DNA of 64,000 nt from Chaunax sp. Z400 (GCA_037577475.1 CM075197.1:24051150-24115149), one strand, 5' to 3'. Counted from the stretch's first letter, positions 44,501 through 57,800 are shown. Program-made: numbers and translations. The notes: generated from the letters alone by a model not told the origin.

Positions 44501-46981
44501 TAAACCTTTATAGGAGGAGGCAGGTCCCTGTGTTTGGACACAGCTCTGCAGACAGAATACTGAGTGCTGCTTCTCTGTCTGTGCAGGATGTGATACAGCA
44601 GCTGCTGCAGGGGTTGGACTTCTTGCACACAAACTTGGTGGTGCACCGTGATGTGAAACCTGAAAACATCCTGGTCAGCAGCCGCGGAGAGGTCAAGATT
44701 GCAGACTTTGGACTTGCACGAATTTACACCTTCAATATCGCTCTCACTCCAGGTGTAAGTGAGACGACATGTGACCTCCTGATGCAGCTTATCAGCTCCT
44801 GAGTAAAGACTGAGTTATCACTGTTGGAGCCGGGTTTTTTTTATGTATGTGTATTTTGCATTGTGTACTGTCTGTTCTTTGGCCTGAGGTGGAAAATCTT
44901 TTGTTCTTTCTCCCCTTGGCTGTCTTGCTCATTAGATTTTCTTTTCATACCCTCATCTCTCTGTTCAGGTGGTGACGCTGTGGTACAGAGCTCCTGAGGT
45001 GCTGCTGAACTCTGTTTACATGTTCTCAGTGGACGTGTGGAGCGCCGGCTGTATATTTGCTGAGCTCTTCCTGTTGAGGTCTGTCTGGCTGGAGGAGATA
45101 TGAGGCTCTAGAGAGTAGAATTTAAGAGGTGTAACACTGCTGTTGTCAAAATGGAGATAAAGCTGCTACATTACATTTGCTCTCCCACAGACCACTGTTT
45201 CAGGGATACACTGAGGTAGAGCAGCTGCAAAAAATCTTTGAGTGAGTACTTTTTTTCTTTCTTTTACTTTTTTGCTTCCCAAACCTTAGAATCAGGCAGG
45301 AATATAACTGTAATATAACTGTACCAACACATTTAAGCCCTTTGTCTTGTTGAAATACTCTGTTGTACCCAAAAGTCCTGCATTCCAAACTAGAAAAGCA
45401 TGAAAGTGTAATTAAAGAACACAAAGTAAATGATGTATTCTTGGAGTATGCACTGATATGTAAGTATCTCTAATCATGAATGCATGATAATACTTTATTT
45501 TTATTTATTTTTTTGTAAATAATTTTATTTGTAAAAAGTATTTATTAGTATCCACAGTTGTCAAATAATGCATTATTTCTCTCTGAAATGTAGAAATATA
45601 AGCTACATAAAATTGTTCTGAAGTGCAGTACTTGAGACTAAATGTCCTTAGTTACATCCCAGCACTGAGTACAAGTAATGTATAATGTCCTGTGTAAGAC
45701 TGGCCTTTTCTCGAAGAACCTCCCAACTCTTACCTTTTCTCTTGTCTGGCACAGCGGTTATCAGCAGCTCTTTGCTTCTTGTATGCTTGTCAGGGTGATT
45801 GGTTTGCCCAGTGAGAAGGACTGGCCCACGGACAGCCCAGTCTCATACTCCGTCAGCTGGGGACCAAAAGGCTCCTGCACCAAACCCCTGCACAACCTGG
45901 GCCCGGAGGAGAACGACCTCCTATCTGTGAGCAGATCTGTGTCACATGTCATCCTTCACATTTCATTCAGTGCTTAATTCATTTGGAAAAGACTGGAGAA
46001 AAAAATGCATTAGATACTAAGCAAATGGACAACATAGACAAATAATCAGATAATTTGAAAACTGATCAATAGATTCATTTTATCAAATATCAAGACATGC
46101 TATCAGCTCTAGTCTGTGCCCCTCATAGATGCCACAGTCACAGAGGTAACCATCAGTTTCTCTGTGAGATAATTAACCAGAAATGTTTGACAAACTCAGG
46201 CGGTCGTTTCCAGCAGGATGGAACAGTTTTAATCCAGATGGTTTGATGGTTTTCAAACATCTCCAGTTAATTATTGTTTGGACAGATCGATGGCTACCTG
46301 TGTGGCCTGAATCCATAATGCTAAGTGCTAACGTCAGTAAGTTCAGCAGCTATAATGTTTACCGTGCGCATCATATTAGTTTAGTCTACTAGCATGCAAA
46401 TTAGCATGAAAAACAAAGGGCAGCAGAGGATCATGGGAATGTTATTAGTTCTTCAAATATTTGGGAAAATTTAAATTTTGACCTGGTGATGTCACTAAAT
46501 TTAAAGTAAAAGGTTCAAATTCATCCTGACTGTTTAGATTAAGTTTCATATCAATTCATCCAATAGCCGTTTAATGTAAAACCAAAAACTTCCACCTGAT
46601 GGTGGCAGAAACTTAAAGTCAGTAAAAATCACCTTCTGCACAAACTTTCATGGCAATTCATCCAATAGTTGTGTTTAGATAATTAAGTCTGAGATTATTA
46701 CTTTTCTTCATTTCGTAGAGGTAGGAATACATGTTTTGTCGTTTTATTGACTGCTGTTCAGACTGAATGATACATTTAAAATGTATTGGAGAGTTTTTAC
46801 AGATTATTCAAATAATTATGATTAAATTTAAAAAAAGCACCACAGTAGCAGCTCTGATGTGTCTCTGAGTCGTTTCTAAGGTGTGACGTCTCTTTACCTG
46901 CAGCAATGTTTGGCCTTCAGACCCAGCAGCCGCATCTCAGCCGCCAAAGCTCTGGCTCATCCTTTCTTCAAGAAGCACTAA
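41595..46981 (+). CDS. cdk21: Cyclin-dependent kinase of the CDK4/6 class, 300 aa, 7 exons
   Basis: Ser/Thr kinase expected to need a D-type-like cyclin. Exons: 41595-41824, 42947-43079, 44587-44754, 44969-45078, 45191-45241, 45794-45926, 46904-46981; 903 nt in frame (human CDK4 303 aa). Gly loop GEGSYGKV (17-24), ATP lysine K40, cyclin-contact helix PAVMIRE (54-60), catalytic loop HRDVKPEN (141-148), DFGLAR (161-166), T-loop threonine T175 in LTPGVVTLWYRAPE, ending AHPFFKKH. All catalytic residues are present. The helix differs from CDK4/6 PISTVRE/PLSTIRE, and P-G-V-V replaces P-V-V-V after T175. I recall a fish-specific CDK4/6 relative named cdk21, reported in zebrafish male germline; this fits better than cdk4 or cdk6, but the name rests on memory. 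The chosen Met (A at -3, G at +4) matches the family N-terminus. Confidence 0.85.
43097..43121. repeat. (TAGAA)n microsatellite
   Basis: About five units of TAGAA in cdk21 intron 2, immediately after exon 2. The sequence that follows may be a retroelement remnant, but I could not identify it. Confidence 0.85.
44011..44348. mobile_element. MITE-like element with CAGGGTT termini
   Basis: In cdk21 intron 2. The left end CAGGGTTCCCACGAGG is mirrored by the right end CTGCAGAAACCCTG. Both ends continue into AGGTCTTAAAAAGTC-type motifs (44026-44040 and 44295-44310, plus internal ones). The flanks share a short 'taaaa' that could be part of a degraded target duplication. Length is 338 bp with no ORF. 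This is a repeat type familiar from fish; hAT affiliation is inference. Confidence 0.6.
46400..46690. repeat. Dispersed teleost repeat fragment
   Basis: In cdk21 intron 6. It has 'ggatcatgggaatgttattagttc', 'ttcatatcaattcatccaatagccg' and 'ttcatggcaattcatccaatagttgtg', two related sub-units of a fish repeat I recognise. A related passage may lie at 7515-7700. Confidence 0.5.
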
Positions 46982-47510
46982 AGATTTCATTCCAATGACG
47001 AGTAAAAGAATAAATCAAATCTTTCTGCTTCCTTGTCCACTTTACTGTCAGCCATACTCACCAGTCCTGAGCCATAAGATCCATCATAGTCACCTACATC
47101 ATGAGAAACGTGTTAGGTTTGAGAGAACAGCTTTACACTTTTTGAACATCAGTAAATAAAAAAAAACACATTTTGCCTGACTTGTAGAAGATGGCTCTGA
47201 TGGCACAAAATCATCGTCATTGTTGTTGTGTTACGACTGAAATTAGGGATTCTGTGTTACTGTAAACGACTGACAACACTACTGAAAGCACCTTTAAGTT
47301 GTTGGGTTTGTATGTTTTGTTTATGTTGTTATTGTTCTAGACTTCTGTACATTCAGGGAAATTGAGTCCTCCTTTATTTGTGTTATTTTTGTGAAGATAT
47401 TTATGGTGTAATCACTGGAGGAGAGTACACCTGTATTTATGTTTGTATTGACAGATTACTCAACATGTTTTTTTATGAGTTATGCTGTTCATTGAAGAAG
47501 AATTTCTGTT

Positions 47511-47516
47511 AATAAA
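47511..47516 (+). terminator. cdk21 distal polyadenylation signal
   Basis: AATAAA followed 20 bases later by GTGCACACTGTTGTGTATTCTGTTGG, a good GU-rich element. A proximal AATAAA also lies at 47009-47014, 28 bases after the stop, so two 3' UTR lengths are possible. Confidence 0.65.
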
Positions 47517-47529
47517 TGTCCCTCACAAA

Positions 47530-50100
47530 TGTGCACACTGTTGTGTATTCTGTTGGTGTTGAATCACTTTAGCAGATACAGATTATAATCAGGTATATTT
47601 TCCTTCTCATCTACATGGTCTGAACAGCAGGTGTCAGTGTTGAGTCAGTCAGTGCAGAACCAGCACCATAGTGGATCCCTTCACTGTCATGCCTGTTAAT
47701 GTAAATGTTAGACACAAACAAGGCAGTTCATCCAAAGTACAAAGTACTTTTTCCACTCATCTCCTGTGGGTCCAGATGTCTTGATGTAAAATAAAATGTG
47801 AGATGAAATTTTTGAAGCAGGAGCCGAAAGAGAAGACAGAACATTACAAATATTAGTGAATGGAAAGACTAATAATTTAATGATGAACTAATGACTGAAA
47901 ATGATAAATTTATTAAACTGTAAGTTAAATTTAACTTTATATTAAAGTTTATTATTAAATATTTTTAAATTTTTTATTAATCTAAAAAAAAAACAATCAA
48001 ATAAATAATAAACATTAAAATATATATGTATGACTTTTTAAAAAAAACTTATAATTAAAACAAATAAAAAATATGAATGATTTGTTATTTAAAATAATAC
48101 AAAATATTAATTTAAATTAAAACGTATCAAATATTGTTACAAATCATTACAAATGTAAATGTTCGTAACTAAACTGTTAATTAAACTAAGTGATGGATAA
48201 ATAGCTAAAATTAAAATTTTGAGTTTGTTCATTATTTATACACAGAATAGCTAAATATAATCATTTAGCATATATCTGATACATTTATTTTAATTTTTTA
48301 TTTTTTTTAACATATCAATTGAAGGAGTATCTAATTATTTTCTGGTTGCACACAGCGGGTTATACATGACAGATTCATTATAGACCCAAAAATTATATTT
48401 TATTGCATAGGTTTGTGGGGTACAAACCTATGCAATAAAAACCGCTCTAACAATCAATGGCCATTTTCAGTTATTTAGGCTACTTTGTGGCAATTTAACA
48501 AAACACAACTTTATAATTCGTTTTTGTACATGCATTGTGGAGGTGTCACTCTGGGATCTGAGTAATTGACACAGTATCCCTCAAAATTTACAGTTGACTA
48601 AAATGACTAAACATTTATAAGTGCCAGCAGTTCACTGATACAAGACAATCCCAGTCTTCTATCATACATTCAGAGAATCCGGAAAACACAGGAATGCATC
48701 TGACTCATAATCACTATGTGATGCAGACACCAATGCATCACATAATGAATGAAAAGCCACCGGAGAGCCCTCCCATTCTCTTTTTTTTTTTATTGTGTGT
48801 GCAGTTGCAGCCGTCTCTGAATGCACGGTAGGTGGTGTCACCTTAGAGAGAATACAGTCAGGTAGTCATGAAGCCTAAGGTGGAGCAAAGAGCTCTTATC
48901 TCTGGGGCATAGAGCAGAGGGGTGGCTGGAGAATAGAGGATTTTTCTGAACAGCAAGGAGAGGCCTGTTTCGCCCAGATAAAGAAAAGTGTGTCTTTTAA
49001 GATGCCATGATCGAGCAAAAAAAAAAAGCTAATGAGCTGTCAGATGGAAGATCTGTTCATGCTTCCAAGTTGAAATCAGAAAAAAAACAAGGCAGACTGG
49101 AATCCGTGGCTGTTTCACCCCCGAGGCGAGACAAGCGCTGACACACCTTTCCCCAAGTCCTCAGGAATGTTGTTTGAGAAAGAAACGAAAGAGGACTGAC
49201 GAAGGAGAGGGGAAGCCTATCCTTCAAATTTGAGGAACAGAATATGAGAACTGATGTAACAGAGTGAGGGAAGGGTCTGACGAATACAGGCGTGGGAAGG
49301 AAGGAGCAGAGAGCCTTCACAGTCAATGGGCGGGGAAGTTTCTCACTGAGTTTCACCCTCAGCTCTCAGTCCTGTCATTCAGCAACTTATATGGCACTGG
49401 GCTCTCGCAGACACAAGCCGGCCTCGGAGCTGTCGTCTTTCACCTGACGAGACGATGACAGCAGCTGTATACGGATGAGAAGGCATGGAAACCTGCACCT
49501 AAACTGGAATTTCTGTCTTAGGAGACGAAGCTGAAGGAGTGTAATTCAGACTGAGGAGAGGAATTCAAAACTGTGCCTTTTAAATTTCATCAGGTTGGTA
49601 CTTGGAATACCTGCTCTATGTGATATGGATCGTCTTAACTCTGACTGTATCTGCTCACTTTTGTCACAAAGAACGGAAACTGTCTTAATCAATTTCTCTC
49701 TCTCACAGACCACAATTATAAATTCACTACAAATGATTCACAGGCATGTGCAACCTGACACCATCCAACAATCACGACTCTCGGCTGTAGATTTTCTATA
49801 GTGTCTGTATAGTATGCTGGCGAGCCACTCGTTGATAAGAGATTAGATAAAGCCGGACTTCATGTTTTCATTTCACCATGACGACCTGCCGGCCGAGCTG
49901 GAGTTTTGTTTTTTTTTAACATTTTTTTAGAGAGTCATCATACAAGTTTTTCAACATTTCGCTTGGTTAACAGGGAAGTTTTTATTTTTCATCTGAAATA
50001 CCCAGTCCAGTGAAATCCCTTTGCTCGCTACTACTGTCAGAATATTTTAAACAACATGTTTAGACATGTTAGGAATGTTTTATTCTAATGTCTTGGAACT
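47530..50100. other. Intergenic, AT-rich then GC-richer block
   Basis: 47800-48350 is very AT-rich with A/T homopolymers and no gene. 48398-48440 is a perfect hairpin (listed). 48820-49560 is less AT-rich and reads like transcribed or regulatory sequence, but its ORFs (99 aa on minus, 64 aa on plus) match nothing I know. It may contain an upstream tmem265 exon. Confidence 0.4.
48398..48440. repeat. Perfect 19-bp inverted repeat, 5-base loop
   Basis: TTTTATTGCATAGGTTTGT (48398-48416) and ACAAACCTATGCAATAAAA (48422-48440) are exact complements around GGGGT. No terminal repeats or ORF accompany it. Confidence 0.95.
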
Positions 50101-50120
50101 GGATTGTCTTGTCAAGAACC

Positions 50121-50150
50121 GCACACACACACACAAACACACACACACAC
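50121..50150. repeat. (CA)n microsatellite
   Basis: Thirty bases of CA repeat with one AAAC interruption, upstream of the tmem265 5' exon. Confidence 0.9.
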
Positions 50151-50459
50151 AACAGATCAGCAGGTAAAACTGATCCAGGTAAATCTCATCCAATGAGCAC
50201 ATTACAACTCCTCTGTTCCTATAAATCAATGCAGCTACAGTCTCCAACTGGGGAATCAGGAAGGGAAGCAGCAGCAGTTTTCTCCAGGACATGAGAGGAG
50301 ATCTGCTTTAAGGTTTTGATTCTGGCATTTTAGATTATAGTCTTTTTACTCAGGAACATTTTAAATAGGAATAAATCTGACAAAGACCGTGATTCTCTGT
50401 GGGCGTAGAATAAAAAACGGGGCTTAAAGCAGTGCTATAGCTGAATGAATGCAGACTTA

Positions 50460-50797
50460 GGTAAGTCTCATACATTGTTGTTCAGGTTTAATGCTGGACG
50501 CTGGCATTGTGATGTTAAATGATCATTTTCACAATGTAAGCAGGAAGATAAACAAAACAGAAAAGATCAAATAGAATCTGTGTGGTTTCAAATAACCGAG
50601 GCCATAACTGTCCCATTGTGTCTTTCATCCGAAAAGACCATACAAAGATCTAAACACACATTTTAATGAACAAACCTTTACCTAAGCTGGGGTTTAACCC
50701 AACACAGCAAGATGAAAAAGTCCCTTATAAGTAACTTTATCTTGAAAAAGCAATTTAAAACTCAGGTTTATTAACCCCGTTCTTATCTCTTGCAGAA
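50460..50797 (+). other. tmem265 5' UTR splice junction
   Basis: A consensus donor (ACTTAG|GTAAGT, GT at 50461) and an acceptor (TCTCTTGCAG ending 50795) two bases before the start codon define a 335-nt intron in the 5' UTR. The non-coding first exon therefore ends at 50460; its start is unknown. Confidence 0.6.
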
Positions 50798-51777
50798 ATG
50801 TCTGATCCACCTCAGACGCATGAAACCGAACCCGAAGAGGTCCGGCTGAATCTCATTCCAGGGACAGGTGACGCACAAAATATCAGCACTTGCAATCAAG
50901 TCGTCACCAGACAGGGTGCTGCCTCCTGCCGCGATGACAAGAACCACAGGAAGTTAGCCATCTGCAGCATCATCTGTGGGCTCTCCTGCATAGGAATAAA
51001 AGCTCTCATATATTCAGTCAAGGTATTCACTACTGAAGCTGTGGTGCTCTAATGGCAAACAATACCAGAGGGGAAAAAAACAGCTAAAAAGTTCATCTTT
51101 ATTCTTTTAATAAAGACGTTCCACATGTATATCAATAACTTCCTACATGGATGTGAAGGAGGAAAAAAAATCTTTAGTCCTTGAGTGTAAAAATGACCTT
51201 TCTCAGTTCATCTGAAGCTAATATACAAAATGGAAAAATTTTTGAGTTTCAATCTTTAAAGAATTTTGTACTTCTTGCTATAAAATCTGCAGCTTTTTAA
51301 AACACTTTAACTCAGTATTCACTTGATTTTTCTAACTCAGACAGCTTAAAACCTCCTGACTGTGGATTTACCTGTATATCGAATGTGATCATAAGAAAAG
51401 ACAGAATATTTAAAGGAAAAACAGGGTTTATTTATTATAGTTAATATCCTTCTTTACACATAGAGCAGTGAGTTTTTTTTGGGACCCCAGTCAATAAAAC
51501 GTAAAGGAGCACAAACCTAGACTGAATGATAAATTACAACATTTCTTACTTCAATGTTTTCATGTATTATTGCTTCGTATTTAAACCTAAATTCAGAATA
51601 TCGTCTTGTCCTATACTCCCACAGGCGGAGACGGCGACAGATCCCGAAGCCGCTGCGACGTTTTCACAACGGGCAAAAAAATTTGGCATCATCGCCATCG
51701 TGATATGGGTCACAATTCTGGTTTTGACTCCCCTGCTAATGGTACTGATCTCTTACCTTCTAACGCTGCAAGACTAG
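50798..51777 (+). CDS. tmem265: Transmembrane protein 265 (dispanin-like), 125 aa
   Basis: Two coding exons, 50798-51022 and 51625-51777, joined in phase 0. A hydrophilic N-terminus (MSDPPQTHETEPEEVRLNLI) is followed by a first membrane segment (LAICSIICGLSCIGIKALIYSV, about 56-77), a short loop with ATFSQRAKKFG, and a second segment (IIAIVIWVTILVLTPLLMVLISYLL, about 97-121). The pattern SIICGxSCxGxxAL...ARK and LxPLLxxLxSY matches human TMEM265 (108 aa), a CD225/dispanin-type two-pass protein of unknown function. The first segment keeps the two cysteines typical of the family. In human it is on 16p11.2 with PRR14, and here prr14 converges from the other side. The assignment is by recalled similarity. 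Confidence 0.85.
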
Positions 51778-53658
51778 TCAAAAGCTCTAAGAGGACAAGC
51801 AGAGGACTCTTCTGGCTTTGGATGTTTATGGAGACAAACAGCGGACAGTAAAAAAAAAAAAAAAAAGAAGCTGCTTAACGACTGAGAAGCATGAAGAAAC
51901 TGGTGGTTAGCCCATACAAACATTATAATGACTGCTGTGCCAGTTTACAATTGGTTTCCTCTTAACCATTTACTGTATAAATGTTTTTTTTTTACACAAA
52001 GAACAACTGCTCTAGAAAATGCTATTAAAAATTTTACAACGTCTGCGTGTCTTTTTACACATTGTAATATTTATTTAACAATATATGAACAGTTCAAAAT
52101 CTAAATGAACACATATAAAATCCAGCATTAACTATAGTTTTGAGACATGGCACTACATGGCACTACATGACACGTGTACATTATATATTATTGATTACAG
52201 CTGCCATTCCCCTGTAATGATCCAATCCTTGTACCTTAAATGTCATTACAGTTACTAATTTTTAGATATTGTATATACTTGAAGAGAATACATATGCTAA
52301 TAAATTAATCTGTCCATCTACAAAGAAGCAGTGTAAACTTGTTCATCAAGGATCGGCTGATAAAAAATAGAATGGCATCTGATCGTGGCAGTGCTTCTTC
52401 GTTCTCCTCGCCAACATCATCTTGGCATTATTGCATTGTTACCATATTAGCTTTATTAACGTCAAATGTATCAATATGTTGTACTTTCATACAAACATAT
52501 AAACAGACATTTTCATCATAAAATGACAGAAACACGTGTGCGCTCTCAGCTGCTCGAAGCACCTCGACATGCCGTCATAGAAACAGCAACGATTACAAAT
52601 ACACTTCAGAAAAACGAAGAAAATCTTAAAGTTAAGGCAACCTCAATAAAATTTGGCCAAAACGACGACATGGGTAGTTTATCAAGACGTTTCAATACAA
52701 ATATAGACAACACCAAACAATCCAGAGAGTCACAGGTAATAATAAAAGAGTGGAATCTGGACACCTCCGGTCTAGATTACAAACGCTCTCTGGAGTTGGT
52801 TACATTTCATACAAATAATAAAACGTCTTCAGCCATAACTTTACAAAGACAAGTGATTGAATAATTGAACGGGGTCTGCCCTGAGCCCAGTCCAATGGTT
52901 TTACAGTCCATGCTGCTTGCAGAAATAACCGTCTGCACAAAAAAACCATGTGGACAGAAACTTGGTTGAGAAATGATCTGCAGCTAAATATGAATCTCTT
53001 CCTGGCATGTTTAAAACGTGTATTCAGTGTGTAATAAAAAATTTTTTTTTTAAAAAGCGGCCGTTGAAAAATAATTTACAACGATGCTGCAGGATCACTA
53101 CTAATGCAAGGAAATGCTTTCTTTCAAAGGAGACGGTGCAAAAGTGTTCAGATGTTTTCTGTATGATCAGTTTTGAAATTGTAATGAAATCCAGGGTTGT
53201 GCAGTTTTTTACTCAGAGCAAGTCTGACATTTTAAAAACTGAAGATATGCTCACAATGCTGGTGTAACGTTTGTTTATAGAGCTTACTTTTCACTAACGG
53301 AGAGGATAGAATGATGGACGGCAGAGCTTTGAGTGCAGTAATAACTAAAAATCAACTTACTGTGTAATATATTTAGTTATGTTTACAACCCACTTCTATG
53401 AGGCAATACGTTTACGGTGCTACGATCCGTTTTTCTTCAACTTGCAGCCTACAAATGTTAAAAAATGAAAACGTAATTCTTCGATGATGACTTCTTACCA
53501 CAACCATTGATAACAGGAGCTGGAAGAGTCCCATGTGAATCTTCATGTTGGACACAGATAAGAAAGTCATAAAAAAAAAAGAAAAAGAGAAGCATCATCC
53601 TGCTCAGTGTTTATTTTCTAAGCAGCTGCCAAACAGCTGATGTTTGCAGAGGCGCCTG
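51778..53658. other. Convergent 3' UTR region between tmem265 and prr14
   Basis: tmem265 has an ATTAAA with a GU-rich tail at 52024-52029 and an AATAAA at 52299-52304. For prr14 on the minus strand, AATAAA complements (TTTATT) lie at 53610-53615 and 52452-52457, so the two 3' UTRs may overlap. A plus-strand ORF of 132 codons (52466-52864) has no recognised homology. Confidence 0.45.
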
Positions 53659-54771
53659 TCAGCTGTCTGTCTGATCATGCATCAGCCACAAATTGAGCTG
53701 ATCGAGCTTGGCACAGAGAAGCGAGTCCACATCCTGCACGCTGACGGACGGTTCGTCTTTAGGGAAGCCTCCTCGTCTCGTCCTGGAGGACGACGTACCT
53801 GCTTTTCCGACACCAACGAGTGGCTTCTTTGGTTTTCTGGCCTCGCCGACCTCCAGGAACTCCAAAAATCGCTTGAGTCGCCTCTGGCCAAACCAGGACT
53901 CGGATCCATTCCGCCGGTTGAGAGGCACCTCGAATATGGTCTCCAGCCGGCTGGAACAAGGGTATGAAACTCCAATCAATGAGCAAGTTCAGGAAAATCA
54001 GAAAGTATAACACAAACCCCACTTTTTTTTAAAATTCCCTACATAAGCGTACACAACCTAACATGTGAACTGATACAACTCATTTAACAAACAACCTGAT
54101 CCTGGCGCCACCTTCTGGTCAAACTTACCTCTCCTGCCTCACTACCAGCTAAAATGTCTCCATGGTAAAGCTGCAGCTGTGTCCCAAATCCATGCTGCGT
54201 ACCAATTTCTAAGCAACTTTTATGTGGTGCGTTAACACTGGAAAATTGACTGAATGAAGGACCCTCAAAACAGCTGCTCATAACTAAAAACAAGCATGAA
54301 ACACTCAGGATCCTTTGCCACAGGTTCATTTCATTGAAGAAAGACAGAAGTTGTTAAGTCGTCCCTGTTAATTGCACTTCTTGTTAATTATATATCCGAG
54401 AAAAAGTTCAATTTACATCTATCCATCTATCATCACAGGGTTTCTAGTGCAGCTGAAGGGTTTCACCCCATCTGGTCTGTCATGTGTTTATTCAAGCCCT
54501 TTATGGAGATACAGTTTGTTTTGCAATCACATAAATTTGGAGTCATAACAAAACGCTTTTATTAAATTAATTAAATGCCCGACTCATTATTCTAAAAGAC
54601 ACAGACGGCTCTGGCCAGATTCAACCCTGTGTCTCTGCCCAGAATCCCAACATTCAGCCACAGATGAAGTTTTACTGCTCCAAAGTCTGGAAGTGGTGAC
54701 GCTGCAGCTTATTGTTGTATGACTGTATTTATATTTGTTAGACTCCTGACTTGTTAAATAGCTCATCTGTG

Positions 54772-54830
<59 letters not shown>

Positions 54831-57800
54831 TTGTGTATCTTGGACTATAAATGCATATTATATGATGCATATAAACACAATATTGTAATGCTGACCTTAC
54901 CTTTCAGGGGGTTTGCTGAAATTCTTATTGGTGTAAATTTCTTCCAAACTAAACTCCTTCTTTTTCAGCCTGTGGCGTAACAATAAGGGGAAAAAACACA
55001 GTTACAATCAGCCTGAATATTGATCAGTGTTCAATAAACTACATACATCTATTGACGATGACATTCACTTTCAATGGTAGGGCAGAGTGTGACCCAATGG
55101 AATCTGTCCTACTTTCAAATATTGTTTGATTTTTGCATCAAATAATCCAACATGATCTTGTCTATTTATGATCATCACTCAGGTTATTTTATTTAAAGGC
55201 TTACAGACGTTTACAAGCATCTCACACAGTTTTTGGTGATCATGTCACACGAGCTAGAAATCCTACGCTTAGAATTTTCATTGAACTTTTTAAATGATCA
55301 TGCATCTACGTAAATTATGTTAAATCACTTTAAATGATGACCATTTCAGATGATTTACATTTATCTTGCCGACCTCTGTGCTTCCCTTTGTTTCCCATGA
55401 TGAAAATCTCCCTTGCTAACTTTAGCTGTCTGTCTAAAATTAGCTCTTCTTACTTTTAGGGAAGGACTTCGAGCAAAAACAGACATCTGTTCAATTTGTT
55501 GAAATACATTGAAAACTCTTTTATAAGTGATAAATATATAAATAAACGCAGGACATTCACTCCTTATAGAGTATCTGCTGAAAGCCCTCATGGCTGCATC
55601 AAGGAGACGTCTGCAAAGCAATGAATTGGTCAGTAATTTCAACATGACTTCACAGGTCATGTGAAGAGAAGGGCTGTGAAATGCAGCTATAAGTGCCATA
55701 GAAGCTTGACGTTGAGAATGTTCGTGTATGAATAGGGTGTTTACCTGACGGGCTTGGGCAGGCCCATGGGTGTCAGGTTGTTCTGAGGTTTGGGTAAAGT
55801 TTTACGAATCCTGATGGACGACACTTTCCCTCGTTCTTCATGTTTTCGCACCACCTGTGATGATGAAAAAGAAGATTGATCTCTGTTATTAAGGCAAGGT
55901 CATTACATAGATATCAAGTAAAGACAAATATAAACTAAACATGACCGACAGTCTCTCAGCTCTGACAGAGACAACAGAACAAGTGTCATAACTACAGTTC
56001 GAGCTGTGACTGAATCTGATTGGTTCTGACTTATGCTTATCATACAGCATGTGACAGAAATCTGCATCAATCTGTGAAGAAAAATGATTTTAACAGAGGT
56101 CAAAATGTATATAAGACAGCAACACATGATGAAATATCATGTGATGAAATGTAATTTTGATCTGAACAGCCATTATAACATATTGATTGTATTTCAAATT
56201 GATTAATTTTCTTCCATACATCTACAATCCAGAACTACCACTGTATAACTAACATTCATTGTACAGCATGGATGCACAACAATTTAAAGCACCACAAACT
56301 ACAGCCACCAAGTCACCTTGAAGTTGAAACAGGACCTCAGAAGTCTCAACAAAAACTGATTATAATGCCTTAATGAAGGAATATCATCCAGCTGTACCTA
56401 ATACATTTAGCCAATTGTAGTGTATTAAGAATCATATTAAAAATCAAAAAGGATTCAGTAAAATGAAAACTGATAAAGTAAAAATGATGCCTAAATAACA
56501 ATGACTTATTAACCCTACATATATGCATAATATAAAGTATACCTTGATTTCAGAATCGGACAAAGCCTTTTCTTCTCTCAGCACTACATCTTCGTACTCC
56601 TGACTGGACGAGCTCGTGTTCTCGCCATCATCCTCCTCTTCACTCTGACGTCTTCTCTCAATCTCACACTCTAATGGGATCCCACTGCAAAATAAAAGCC
56701 AAGGTAAATCAAGAGTTACATAATTTTTTTTTTTTTTTTTTTAAAATAGCGATAAAACATTTGAGTCATTGGCATTATCCATACAGACTTTAAAAAACTG
56801 TTACCTGCTACTTGAGGAGGCAGTAGAGGAGTCCGTTCTTTGGAGAAATCCTGAGGTGGGAGAGGAGACGTGACTGGAAGCGCCGGGGCCGGCAGCGGCG
56901 CCTCTGCTGTCGGCTTTCTTCGAAAGGAAAGCCAGGGGGCTCGAGAGGAAACGGGAGGCAAGGGGTGAGAGAGACGAGCTGGTAGACAGCGCGAGACCAG
57001 GACACAGGTTTTGGCTGAGGCCGTCGTAGGGGACGGACCTCCTGGACGGGTACACCTCCTTACGCAGGCAGAGAGGGGCGATCTCCCTCTCCACCTCCAC
57101 ACTGCAGACCGTGTGACGACGAGCCCGGCGTAGGGACTTTTGGGTGTGATGGGAAAGAGGAGGGTAGGAGAACTGATGCTGGTGTGAGGAGTGAACCCTG
57201 CTGTGATGTGGCGAATGCAGAGAATTCCAGGGCGTGTCAGAGGAACGGAGGGAAGGGATCTCTGGACAGGAGTAGCTGCGTAACAGACCGCTTGACGAGC
57301 CTTTTTCGGATGAGCCTGTACCTGCTGTAGCCAGGTCTGCATTATCCACAGTGATGGATTTTGTCACCTCTTCACCTTTGCGTATGCTACTATGTAAAAC
57401 CCTGCATTTCCTCCTTTGGTTGTCTGCTGGCCTCGGCTTAACGTTGACCCTTCTTGCTCTAGACCTTGGCCTAGAGACATTAATGCTGCTGTGGTTGCCG
57501 AATTCACCTGGAGAGGCCTCATCCCCCACGGTGTCCCTTTCTTTCTCGTGACTTAAATGCTTAACTTCGTTATTTAATTGCACGTAGCAGTCTGAGGAGG
57601 GCTGGGAGGATGGAGGAGAAGGTTGGCGGTTACTTTCCGAAGGCGTCATTTCAAAATAAACTGGATCTGTTGAGACTTTGCTTTCGTCTTCTTCAGATGG
57701 ATTTTCTTTGGTTATCAGATGGAGGTCATGGACACACTGCTCGGTTTCTTGACTCCCACTCGCTGCAGATGATTTAACAGCAACTCTAAGACCCTTTTTG

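Noticed and set aside
44752..44753. Alternative cdk21 exon 3 donor CCAG|GTGTAA
   Set aside because: Splicing there shifts frame and stops within exon 4; the donor at 44754|GTAAGT keeps TLWYRAPE.
56716..57342. 208-codon minus-strand ORF
   Set aside because: Alternative frame of the prr14 large exon; the main frame holds the conserved protein and correct splice phase.
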